A DNA stretch of 64,000 nt, from the NCBI RefSeq assembly GCF_014196805.1, contig NZ_JACIEI010000002.1, forward strand, positions 186,001 through 250,000, given 5' to 3'. Position numbers and translations under genes: made by a program. Shown here piece after piece: positions 1 to 8,612 of this stretch. Within the stretch, counting starts at the first letter, position 1. Every line of letters begins with the position of its first letter. Origin of the DNA: Sulfitobacter undariae. GTDB taxonomy: Bacteria > Pseudomonadota > Alphaproteobacteria > Rhodobacterales > Rhodobacteraceae. A model generated the notes under the pieces. It was given only the letters and a program-made list of their open reading frames with translations, had not been told where the DNA came from and made no database searches.

Positions 1-1342
<1,342 letters not shown>

Positions 1343-1392
1343 GTAGGTTTTGCAATCGCAAAATCTGCCGATCAGCTGATCAGGCTATAGCG

Positions 1393-1418
1393 CAAAGGGC
1401 TCCTTAGGGGGCCCTTTG
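1393..1418 (+). terminator. Intrinsic-type terminator after groEL
   Basis: CAAAGGGC and GCCCTTTG form an 8-bp stem, with CC/GG pairing extending it inside. It sits 50 bases past the groEL stop and before the next start. The T-tract is short, so termination may be partial. Confidence 0.6.
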
Positions 1419-1528
1419 TCACGTTTACAGGCGTGAGTTGCGTGTTGGTTAACGAAAAATTTACTCCATCTGCTGGCCAAGTCATTGTTTGTACTTGGAG
1501 GCTGTCGCACGACGCGTTAGGCGGGATT

Positions 1529-2365
1529 ATGCGTTTGATTTTCCTAACTGCCCTGACCATGTGCGCCTTTGCCGCCAACTCTCTATTGACCCGTGCGGCA
1601 GTAGAGGGCGGACACCTGAGCCCTGCCGCCTTTGCGATAGTGCGCGTGGCGTCTGGGGCATTGATACTTGCGATTTTGGTTGCGGTTCGCGGTGGCACGC
1701 TGCCGCTTTTGCATAAATCACGTTTGACGGGGGCCGTGAGCCTGACTGCCTATGTAGCAGGGTTTTCGCTGGCCTATCTCACACTTGATGCAGGGCTGGG
1801 CGCGTTGATTTTGTTCGGTGTTACGCAGATAACGATGTTTGCCCATTCGGCCCTGACGGGCCAAACGCCAACCTCGCGCCAGTTGAGCGGAGCGGTAGCC
1901 GCTTTTGGCGGTTTGGTCTTGGTGCTCTGGCCAAGTGGTGGCAACGTGACCGACCCTGTCGGGGCGGCATTGATGGTATTGGCAGGCATCGGTTGGGCTG
2001 CATATTCGATAGCGGGGCGTACCGCGACGGACCCATTGGCGGCAACGGGCGCAAACTTTCTCCTGTGTTTACCGCTGTTGATTGCTGTTCTATTGCTGGG
2101 AGGGATCGGGTTAGACGGGGATACGTGGGGCATTACTTTCGCCGTTATTTCAGGCGGGCTGATGTCTGGGTTGGGATATGCGTTGTGGTATAATGTGCTG
2201 CGGCAAATGCAGGGTACGACAGCGGCGGTGGTTCAGCTAAGTGTGCCAATCATCGCCATAGCCGCAGGGGCGCTTATGCTGGGCGAAACGGTGCAGCCTG
2301 TTGTGATTGTCGCTGCTGCATTGGTTGTGGGCGGTATCGGATGGGCCGTGACCGCTAAACGATAA
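1529..2365 (+). CDS. EamA/DMT-superfamily permease
   Basis: Inner-membrane protein of 278 residues with about ten hydrophobic segments arranged as two EamA repeats, the usual layout of drug/metabolite transporters. The first repeat begins MRLIFLTALTMCAFAANSLL, and the second lies in the last ~140 residues (GLGYALWYNVLRQMQGT to the C-terminus). An upstream in-frame ATG at 1433 would add 32 mostly polar residues that do not fit the family, so the start at 1529 is preferred. Substrate cannot be read from sequence; EamA proteins usually export amino acids or metabolites. The 3' end overlaps the convergent Nudix gene by 11 bases. Confidence 0.85.
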   Translation: MRLIFLTALTMCAFAANSLLTRAAVEGGHLSPAAFAIVRVASGALILAILVAVRGGTLPLLHKSRLTGAVSLTAYVAGFSLAYLTLDAGLGALILFGVTQITMFAHSALTGQTPTSRQLSGAVAAFGGLVLVLWPSGGNVTDPVGAALMVLAGIGWAAYSIAGRTATDPLAATGANFLLCLPLLIAVLLLGGIGLDGDTWGITFAVISGGLMSGLGYALWYNVLRQMQGTTAAVVQLSVPIIAIAAGALMLGETVQPVVIVAAALVVGGIGWAVTAKR

Positions 2366-2813
2366 TCGGCTCCAGTGGATCATAGGTGATGCCATTGGTA
2401 TCGCCCCACGCCACTGCGACCAAGCTGTCAGGTTTGACACGCAACTGCGCCATCTGTGCACGCGTCACCCAACGCCGCTGGGTTATAATTTCATCCACAT
2501 CTTCCCAGTTTTCGTCTAGCGTCGCAGCGCTGACCAAGGTGCAGCGAAAGTAGATATCGACCTGATGGAAACTGCCGTTTGGGTCGTGGAACTCGTTTAC
2601 CAGACACGGTGCACCGACGGTGATATCCAAACCCGTTTCTTCATAGACCTCACGGATCAGGTTGTCGGGCAATGCACTGCCACGTTCCACCCCGCCGCCA
2701 GGCGCGCACATGAGATCGCTTTTATCTTCTGGCCATGCGTTGACCAGTAACAGATGGTTATCGTGCAAAATGAGGGCACGTGCGGCAAGGCGCGGCGATG
2801 ATATGGGCGTCAT
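2355..2813 (-). CDS. Nudix hydrolase
   Basis: Cytosolic hydrolase of 152 residues of the Nudix fold, which cleaves nucleoside diphosphates linked to another moiety. The Nudix box spans residues 39-62 and ends REVYEETGL, keeping the metal-binding Glu pair at 58-59. The first Glu of the consensus (G-x5-E-x7-RE) is Ser46 here, which may alter metal coordination. The N-terminal strand RAALILHDNHLLLV type segment is typical. It shares 11 bases tail-to-tail with the EamA gene and is divergent from the lipase gene. Substrate is not predictable. Confidence 0.85.
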   Translation of the reverse strand: MTPISSPRLAARALILHDNHLLLVNAWPEDKSDLMCAPGGGVERGSALPDNLIREVYEETGLDITVGAPCLVNEFHDPNGSFHQVDIYFRCTLVSAATLDENWEDVDEIITQRRWVTRAQMAQLRVKPDSLVAVAWGDTNGITYDPLEPIIV

Positions 2814-2884
2814 TTTGCGATCCGATCTGTGTGATGCTGCGTAGGGGGCTTACAACTGTGCGGATTGGGACTACATAGCGTGCC

Positions 2885-3661
2885 ATGAGATTGATTTTGA
2901 TTATATGTGCCCTCGGGCTGACGGCAAGCGGAGCACAAGCCCGCTGTGTTGTTTTGTTGCATGGGTTGGCCCGCACGGAGACCTCCTTTGCCCTGATGGA
3001 AGCAGCACTGGAGGCGGAGGGCTGGCGCGTTGTGCGGCCCGGGTATCCGTCGACAGAGGCGCCGATTGAAGAGCTGACGGAGCGCACATTACCTGATGCG
3101 CTGGCAGCTTGCGGGACGCCCAAAGTCGATTTTGTCACCCACTCAATGGGTGGGATTTTGCTGCGTCAATGGGTCGCCGAAGTTGGCCCCGACCGGATCG
3201 GGCGTGTGGTGATGTTGGGGCCGCCCAATAAAGGCAGTGAAGTTGTAGATCAACTGCGCGATGTCGTCGCCTTTGACTGGATCAATGGCCCTGCGGGAAT
3301 GCAGATGGGGACGGGCCCGGACTCTCTTCCGCTGCGCTTGCCCCCTGCGAATTTTGAACTGGGTGTGATAGCTGGCACACAATCGCTGAACCCCTACTTC
3401 TCGTCGCTGCTAGAGGGGCCAGACGATGGTAAAGTCTCGGTGGCGTCCACGCGCCTTCAAGGCATGCGAGCGCATCTGACCTTGCCTGTGACCCATACTT
3501 TTATGATGAATAACCCTCGTGTGATTGCGCAGACGGTGAATTTTCTGCGAGATGGAAAATTTGAAAAAAACATGACGCTGTTGGGGGCTGTGCTGGAACA
3601 GTTGGGGTGCCCAGAAGGCGGTTGCTTGCCGGGAATTGAGGAACCAGATGCTCAACCTTGA
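2885..3661 (+). CDS. Exported alpha/beta-hydrolase, lipase/esterase-like
   Basis: A 258-residue protein with a Sec signal peptide ([19 protein letters not shown], cleavage after ~19), so it should act in the periplasm or outside. The oxyanion motif HGLART is at 26-31, and the nucleophile elbow THSMGG puts the catalytic Ser at 87. The likely Asp is at 181 (GPDDGK) and His at 204 (PVTHTF). The fold resembles triacylglycerol lipase-like or PGAP1-like hydrolases. The Pro-Asn-Lys-Gly-Ser stretch after the third strand is typical of that group. It overlaps the following PhnM-like gene by 14 bases, so the two are probably co-transcribed. Confidence 0.8.
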   Translation: MRLILIICALGLTASGAQARCVVLLHGLARTETSFALMEAALEAEGWRVVRPGYPSTEAPIEELTERTLPDALAACGTPKVDFVTHSMGGILLRQWVAEVGPDRIGRVVMLGPPNKGSEVVDQLRDVVAFDWINGPAGMQMGTGPDSLPLRLPPANFELGVIAGTQSLNPYFSSLLEGPDDGKVSVASTRLQGMRAHLTLPVTHTFMMNNPRVIAQTVNFLRDGKFEKNMTLLGAVLEQLGCPEGGCLPGIEEPDAQP

Positions 3662-4790
3662 TGTGACAGGTGCCGAAATTCTTGGCCCTCAAGGCATACA
3701 CCGTGATGGTTTGTCTTTTGCGGATGGCGTGATTGTAGACGGGCCTGCGGGGCGGTCTGTTGATCTGAGCGGCTATCTGGTGTTGCCCGGCATTGTTGAC
3801 GTGCATGGGGACGGATTTGAGCGTCATCTGGCACCGCGCCGTGGTGCAATGAAGCAAATGTCGGAGGGGCTGGTTGCTGTTGAGGCAGAGCTGGCGGCGA
3901 ACGGGATCACCACAGCGACACTCGCACAATTTGTGAGTTGGGAAGGCGGCGTGCGTAGTCTGGAATTTGCCGAACAAGTGTTTTCGCATTTGCGCGATGT
4001 GGCCCCCTCAATGGTCACTGATCTGCGTGGGCAATTACGGTTTGAGACCTATCAACTAGACCTTTTTGAAGATTTGCCAGATCGAATGGCGGAGTGGGGC
4101 CTGCGGTATATCGTGTTTAACGATCACCTCCCGCACGAACGTCTGCAAAAAGGTGTGCAGCCACGGCGTCTGGTGTCGCAAGCCCTAAAGGCACGGCGCA
4201 GTCCTGAAAAGCATTTGGCGATGATGCACGCCATGGAGGCGCGCAGTGAAGAGGTGCCAGCAGCCTTGGACCATCTGTGCAAGCAACTGGCCGCGCAGGG
4301 TATTTCCATGGGCAGTCATGACGATACTACAGCCGAAGGCCGCGCCATTTGGGCCGCACGCGGTGTGACTGTGGCAGAGTTCCCCGAGACGCTGGAAGCC
4401 GCTGAGGCGGCGGCCTCACAGGGTGGGATTGTTGTGATGGGATCGCCGAATGTGGTGCGGGGCGGATCACATAATCTTAATGTTTCGGCGGTTGATTTGA
4501 TTGCGATGGGCTATTGTGATGCGCTGGCATCCGATTACCACTATCCCAGTGCACGCCGCGCAGCCTTGATGCTGTGGCAAAACGGTATGCGTGATTTGGC
4601 TGGTGCTTGGGGGTTGGTCTCGGCGGGGCCGGCAGCGGTGTTGGGCCTGACAGATCGTGGTGTGCTTGAGGCAGGAAAACGCGCCGATATGGTTATACTA
4701 GAGCGCGACAGCCTGCGCGTGGCAGCCACATTGGTGCAGGGTCGTGTAAGCTATATGTGCGGTGATATTGCCGCGCGCTTTTTAGCCTGA
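3648..4790 (+). CDS. phnM: PhnM-type amidohydrolase (ribose 1-methylphosphonate triphosphate diphosphatase family)
   Basis: A 380-residue metal-dependent hydrolase. Known PhnM proteins convert alpha-D-ribose 1-methylphosphonate 5-triphosphate to the monophosphate in the C-P lyase pathway. Metal motifs are visible: [10 protein letters not shown] near residues 51-60, [10 protein letters not shown] in the middle, and [10 protein letters not shown] toward the end. ATG 3648 is chosen over TTG 3636 because GAGG lies 6-7 bases before it. No phnG-L genes are present in the window, so it is either a dispersed phn gene or a paralogue with a different phosphonate or nucleotide substrate. It overlaps the lipase gene. 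Confidence 0.8.
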   Translation: MLNLDVTGAEILGPQGIHRDGLSFADGVIVDGPAGRSVDLSGYLVLPGIVDVHGDGFERHLAPRRGAMKQMSEGLVAVEAELAANGITTATLAQFVSWEGGVRSLEFAEQVFSHLRDVAPSMVTDLRGQLRFETYQLDLFEDLPDRMAEWGLRYIVFNDHLPHERLQKGVQPRRLVSQALKARRSPEKHLAMMHAMEARSEEVPAALDHLCKQLAAQGISMGSHDDTTAEGRAIWAARGVTVAEFPETLEAAEAAASQGGIVVMGSPNVVRGGSHNLNVSAVDLIAMGYCDALASDYHYPSARRAALMLWQNGMRDLAGAWGLVSAGPAAVLGLTDRGVLEAGKRADMVILERDSLRVAATLVQGRVSYMCGDIAARFLA

Positions 4791-4812
4791 AGGCGCACGG
4801 CAAAGCGGATTT

Positions 4813-5880
4813 TTAGGTTTTGATACGGTTGACGTGACCCATCTTGCGGCCCGCTTTGGTTTCAACTTTGCCATAGAGGTGGATCGCACAATTTTGCTCA
4901 CGCGCAAGCGTTGGCACCTTGTCCATATCATCCCCGATCAGGTTTTCCATCACCACATCCGAGTGGCGGCTGCCATCGCCCAGCGGCCAACCGGCAATGG
5001 CGCGGATGTGTTGCTCAAACTGGTCAACGGCACAGCCATTCTGTGTCCAATGTCCAGAGTTATGCACACGCGGAGCGATTTCGTTCACGATCAGACCTTT
5101 AGGGGTCACAAACAGCTCAACCCCCATCACGCCCACGTAATCGAGCATGTTAAGGATTTTACCCGCCAGCAGCACCGCATCCATCCGCAGGCTGGCGGGA
5201 ATGTTAGCAGGCACCGTTGTGGTGTGCAAAATGCCATCGCGGTGGATGTTTTCACCGGGGTCATAGCAGGCCACTTCGCCTTGCGGGTTGCGCGCTGCGA
5301 TGATGGAAATCTCTGACGTGAAAGTCACAAAACCCTCCAACACAGCAGGCGCACCTGCCATATCGGCAAGGGCGGTGGCGGCGTCTTGGGGGGACTTCAG
5401 GCGCGCTTGACCTTTGCCATCATAGCCAAAGCGACGGGTTTTCAGGATTGCGGGTGTGCCGATGGTGGTAAGGGCGGCATCAAGGCTGGCGGCGTCCGTG
5501 ATATCGGCAAAAGGTGCGACGGTCAGGCCGATGTCTTGCAGGAATGCCTTTTCCACAAGCCTGTCTTGGGAGGTGCCAAGGGCACGGCGGTTGGGATGGA
5601 TCGGGGTAATGGCCTCGATGATGTCCAACGCTTCGGTTGGGATGTTCTCGAACTCATAGGTAACAAGATCAACGGACCTCGCAAATGCGGTGAGGGCGGC
5701 CACATCGTCGTAAGGCGCTGTTGTGACGGCATGGGCCACGTCAGCCGCAGGCGGGTTGCTTGCGGGTTCATAAACATGGGTGTGCAACCCAAGCCGTGCA
5801 GCGGCGACCGACAGCATGCGGCCTAATTGACCGCCGCCAAGGATGCCAATGGTTGCGCCAGTGGGGAGGGGATTAGTCAT
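4813..5880 (-). CDS. purK: N5-carboxyaminoimidazole ribonucleotide synthase
   Basis: ATP-grasp enzyme of de novo purine synthesis that carboxylates AIR to N5-CAIR using ATP and bicarbonate; cytosolic, 355 residues. The N-terminal nucleotide-binding loop [12 protein letters not shown] and the VTYEFENIP and [12 protein letters not shown] segments are characteristic of PurK. The longer frame to 5931 is rejected because ATG 5880 overlaps the purE stop by 8 bases (ATGACTAA), a normal coupled junction, and starts the protein just before the first strand. It acts directly before PurE, which isomerises its unstable product. Confidence 0.96.
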   Translation of the reverse strand: MTNPLPTGATIGILGGGQLGRMLSVAAARLGLHTHVYEPASNPPAADVAHAVTTAPYDDVAALTAFARSVDLVTYEFENIPTEALDIIEAITPIHPNRRALGTSQDRLVEKAFLQDIGLTVAPFADITDAASLDAALTTIGTPAILKTRRFGYDGKGQARLKSPQDAATALADMAGAPAVLEGFVTFTSEISIIAARNPQGEVACYDPGENIHRDGILHTTTVPANIPASLRMDAVLLAGKILNMLDYVGVMGVELFVTPKGLIVNEIAPRVHNSGHWTQNGCAVDQFEQHIRAIAGWPLGDGSRHSDVVMENLIGDDMDKVPTLAREQNCAIHLYGKVETKAGRKMGHVNRIKT

Positions 5881-6361
5881 CAGTGGGGGCTTCCGGAATT
5901 GAGGCAGAAAGGGCGGTGCGCCATGCGTCAAGGCGGGCGGCGAGCGCTGGTTCTTGCAGCGCGAGGATGCCAGCAGCCATCAGCGCGGCATTTGCGGCAC
6001 CGGGGGCACCGATGGCCATTGTGGCTACGGGGTAGCCACGCGGCATTTGCAGGATGGAGTAGAGGCTGTCGACGCCAGAAAGTGCTTTGGTCAATATTGG
6101 CACGCCGATCACCGGCACGCGGGTCTTGGATGCCATCATGCCGGGCAGATGCGCCGCACCTCCAGCGCCAGCGATGATCACTTGCAATCCACGTTCGGCA
6201 GCAGTTTTGCCGTAGTCCCACAGGCGGTCAGGGGTCCGGTGGGCGGACACAATCCGCGTCTCATAGGCGATGCCCAATTCGTCCAATAGCGTTGCGGCTT
6301 CGCGCATGGTGGGCCAGTCGGACTGCGAGCCCATGATGATGCCAACGGGGGGGGTGCTCAT
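5873..6361 (-). CDS. purE: N5-CAIR mutase (class I PurE)
   Basis: Converts N5-CAIR to CAIR in purine synthesis. The 162-residue length is right for class I PurE. Signature elements are [12 protein letters not shown] near residue 12 and [12 protein letters not shown], which holds the catalytic His, plus [12 protein letters not shown]. It is upstream of purK and overlaps it by 8 bases, so both are made from one message. About 135 bases separate it from the upstream DUF465 gene, where a promoter is likely. Confidence 0.97.
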   Translation of the reverse strand: MSTPPVGIIMGSQSDWPTMREAATLLDELGIAYETRIVSAHRTPDRLWDYGKTAAERGLQVIIAGAGGAAHLPGMMASKTRVPVIGVPILTKALSGVDSLYSILQMPRGYPVATMAIGAPGAANAALMAAGILALQEPALAARLDAWRTALSASIPEAPTDD

Positions 6362-6496
6362 TGCGGTGCGGCCTTCTTCGTCAGGAAAAGTAAGCGGTCA
6401 CTATAGCCATTCAAGGTGGCGGGGCAATGTGGTGTTCATTCAAAAATACGCAGGTAGCCAGATATGTTTGCTTGAGAATATCTCTCTGGGCAGGGC

Positions 6497-6697
6497 CTAG
6501 GCAAGAATATCGGGCGTCAGGCGGTCTTCGATCCGCGCAATGCGGTCTTTCAGCTGCAATTTGCGCCGTTTTAGCCGTTGGAGGGTCAGTTGATCAGAGG
6601 TGCCGCGTTCTGTGAGTGCCGTGATGGCTTCGTCAAGATCGCGATGCTCACTGCGGAATACTTCCAGTTCGACGCGCAGAACTTCATCGTTTTCCAT
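6497..6697 (-). CDS. YdcH-like DUF465 small protein
   Basis: Short coiled-coil protein of about 66 residues, charged and helical. The pattern EHRDLDEAI followed by LQRLKRRKLQLKDRIARIEDRL matches the DUF465 family. Start at MENDEVLR is preferred; an ATG 24 bases further up is possible. Function of the family is not established. It lies between purE and the divergent hsp20 operon. Confidence 0.75.
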   Translation of the reverse strand: MENDEVLRVELEVFRSEHRDLDEAITALTERGTSDQLTLQRLKRRKLQLKDRIARIEDRLTPDILA

Positions 6698-6788
6698 GGA
6701 TAAGTCTCTGGGCGGGTTCATAGGGTCTCTGATTCTGGCTAATATTTGGTGTTTTGACCATATGCCGTATCTGCCGTGTCGCCTAGCC

Positions 6789-6817
6789 CTTGCACGGCGC
6801 GTAAATGCTTCCCATAT
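6789..6817 (+). promoter_or_regulatory. Sigma-32 (RpoH)-type promoter of hsp20
   Basis: CTTGCA at 6789-6794 and CCATAT at 6812-6817 are separated by 17 bases. This agrees with the alphaproteobacterial heat-shock promoter pattern (CTTG about 17 bases from a CYATAT-like -10). It lies 70 bases before the Hsp20 start, and the downstream product is a heat-shock protein. Confidence 0.65.
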
Positions 6818-6886
6818 TAAACAGGTGACGCAGCCAATTGCGGGGCGTCGCAGACTGTCGCTTGAGAATATAAGGACGTGTCGCAG

Positions 6887-7300
6887 ATGACGAAACTTAC
6901 GCTTGCATCATATCCCCATATGTTGGGATTTGAACAGCTGGAGCGGGTGCTGGAACGCAGCGCTAAATCCGGCAACGAAGGCTATCCGCCTTTTAACATT
7001 GAACAAACTTCGGAGCGGAGCTACCGCATCACGCTGGCTGTGGCTGGTTTTTCCGAAAATGATCTGTCTATCACCGTCGAAGACCGCCAGCTGGTCATTC
7101 GCGGCAGACATCAAGACGACAGCGATGGGCGTGTGTTTTTGCACCGCGGCATTGCAGGGCGCCAGTTCCAACGCAGCTTTGTGTTGGCGGACGGTGTCGA
7201 AGTGGGCGAGGCCCTGATGGAAAACGGTCTGCTGCATGTGGACCTGACCCAAGCCAAACCTGAAATGGTCGTGCAGACGATCAATATCCGAAAGGGGTAA
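6887..7300 (+). CDS. Small heat-shock protein, Hsp20/alpha-crystallin family
   Basis: A 137-residue ATP-independent holdase that binds unfolding proteins in the cytosol. The alpha-crystallin domain spans about residues 35-130, with YRITLAVAGFSENDLSITVE and RQLVIRGRH as core strands. The central strands end at GIAGRQFQRSFVL, and a short IxI-like tail (INIRKG) follows. ATG 6887 is used rather than GTG 6878 because AAGGA then has proper spacing. It is followed after 3 bases by a DUF1150 gene, a pairing that is conserved in alphaproteobacteria, and sits behind an RpoH-type promoter. Confidence 0.93.
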   Translation: MTKLTLASYPHMLGFEQLERVLERSAKSGNEGYPPFNIEQTSERSYRITLAVAGFSENDLSITVEDRQLVIRGRHQDDSDGRVFLHRGIAGRQFQRSFVLADGVEVGEALMENGLLHVDLTQAKPEMVVQTINIRKG

Positions 7301-7303
7301 AAG

Positions 7304-7525
7304 ATGGGAAATACTGAAACAACGGGACCAATGGACCGGACTGTTTACGTCAAGACAATTGCCGTAACCGATCTCCCCCGCGAAGTGCGTGATCAGGCCG
7401 AAGGGCTGGAGCAGTTGTACGCGGTGCATGACGCCGAGGGCCAACAACTGGCGCTGGTCGGCGACCGCAAACTGGCGTTTGATTTGGCGCGTGAGCACAA
7501 CTACGCGCCTGTATTGGTACATTAA
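7304..7525 (+). CDS. DUF1150 family protein
   Basis: A 73-residue protein of unknown biochemical role belonging to DUF1150, whose genes regularly follow hsp20 in this class. Visible features are the central GLEQLYAVHDAEGQQLAL strand region and the C-terminal AFDLAREHNYAPVLVH, both typical. It is almost certainly co-transcribed with hsp20 (3-base gap), and a strong terminator follows, so a heat-shock or proteostasis role is inferred only from linkage. Confidence 0.82.
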   Translation: MGNTETTGPMDRTVYVKTIAVTDLPREVRDQAEGLEQLYAVHDAEGQQLALVGDRKLAFDLAREHNYAPVLVH

Positions 7526-7558
7526 ATCCATTGACCTCATGGGTCAGTGAGAGATGGT

Positions 7559-7588
7559 AAAGGGGTCGCATTTTCTGCGACCCCTTTT
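7559..7588 (+). terminator. Intrinsic terminator of the hsp20 operon
   Basis: A perfect 12-bp stem, AAAGGGGTCGCA with TGCGACCCCTTT, around a 5-base loop, ending in TTTT. It lies just past the DUF1150 stop. Confidence 0.88.
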
Positions 7589-7604
7589 GTATGTGGAGAC
7601 GGTG

Positions 7605-8477
7605 ATGGCGTTTGAATTTGACTGGGTGGATGCGTTCACGGATGAGGTGTTCGGCGGCAACGGCTGTGCGGTGGTGCATGGCGGCGCGGTGCTGTCTGAT
7701 GAAACCTGCATTGCCTATGTGCGTGAAACGTCACTTGTTGAATGTACGTTCACAGGGCCATCTGACATCGCCGACATCCGTGTGCGTTACTTTCTGGCCA
7801 GTCGTGAAATTCCGTTTGCGGGCCACCCGACTGTGGCCACTGTTGTGGCGATGCGCAAAAGGGGCATGATCACAGACGGGCCTTTGGTTCTGGAAACAGC
7901 GGCTGGGCCGGTACCTGTTGAGGTGCGAGGCGACCGCGTGACCATGACTCAGATTGCGCCTCAGTTCGGACCGCGTGTTGATGCAGGTTTGGTTGCTGCC
8001 GTGGGTGGGATTGATGCCGCTGACATTATCCAGCCGCCGCAGATTGTTTCAACGGGTTTGCCGTTTTGCATCACTGTCTTGCGGGACCGCGCAACGTTGG
8101 ATCGTGTTACGCTTAATCTGGATGCGCTTGACGCCTATGCGGCTGCGCTGGGTCTTGATGGGAACAACATGATGGAGCCGTTTTGGGTGATATTAGAAGG
8201 CGCGAGCGAAAGCGGCGATACTTTCAGCCGCCTTCTTATGGCACCGCCCAGCCCAACCGAAGACCCTTTCACTGGTTCAGCCACAGGGTGCATGGCAGCG
8301 TATCTTTGGGCGCAAGGGTTGATTGAGGCGCCGCATTTTGTAGCAGAGCAGGGTCACAGCATGGGCCGCGCAGGGCAAGCGCAGGTAAGCGTGCTGGGCC
8401 CACGGGATGGGATTGCGGGCGTACAGGTCAGTGGGCGGGGGGCACTGGTGATGTCAGGAAAGGTTCACTTAGAGTGA
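7605..8477 (+). CDS. PhzF-family isomerase/epimerase
   Basis: A 290-residue enzyme of the PhzF/DapF-like fold. The family catalyses proton shifts such as the PhzF isomerisation in phenazine synthesis, but most members have unknown substrates. Family motifs present: DAFTDEVFGGNG at the N-terminus, ETSLVECTF with the likely catalytic Glu, PFAGHPTVAT, and DPFTGSATGCMAAY near the end. ATG 7605 has GGAG 6 bases upstream; the longer frame runs into the preceding terminator. No phenazine genes are nearby, so a role in phenazine synthesis is not supported. Confidence 0.88.
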   Translation: MAFEFDWVDAFTDEVFGGNGCAVVHGGAVLSDETCIAYVRETSLVECTFTGPSDIADIRVRYFLASREIPFAGHPTVATVVAMRKRGMITDGPLVLETAAGPVPVEVRGDRVTMTQIAPQFGPRVDAGLVAAVGGIDAADIIQPPQIVSTGLPFCITVLRDRATLDRVTLNLDALDAYAAALGLDGNNMMEPFWVILEGASESGDTFSRLLMAPPSPTEDPFTGSATGCMAAYLWAQGLIEAPHFVAEQGHSMGRAGQAQVSVLGPRDGIAGVQVSGRGALVMSGKVHLE

Positions 8478-8558
8478 CAAACGTGAGAGTGCTACACCTC
8501 TGAACCTGAGCCACTGTTTCTCACGGTCAGGTTGGTTGTTCACGACGTAGCTTGTAGA

Positions 8559-8590
8559 TTAAAGGCCAACCTCGAGAGGCTGGCCTTTAA
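8559..8590 (-). terminator. Strong terminator between phzF-like gene and sulfate activation gene
   Basis: TTAAAGGCCA pairs perfectly with TGGCCTTTAA, and the CCTC/GAGG arms inside continue the stem. It lies between two convergent stops and can serve both strands; A/T runs flank each side. Confidence 0.85.
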
Positions 8591-8612
8591 TTTAATTCAT
8601 GCCCTAAAGCGA

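Noticed and set aside
7605..8477. Phenazine biosynthesis
   Set aside because: A lone PhzF-fold gene; no other phz genes in the window.
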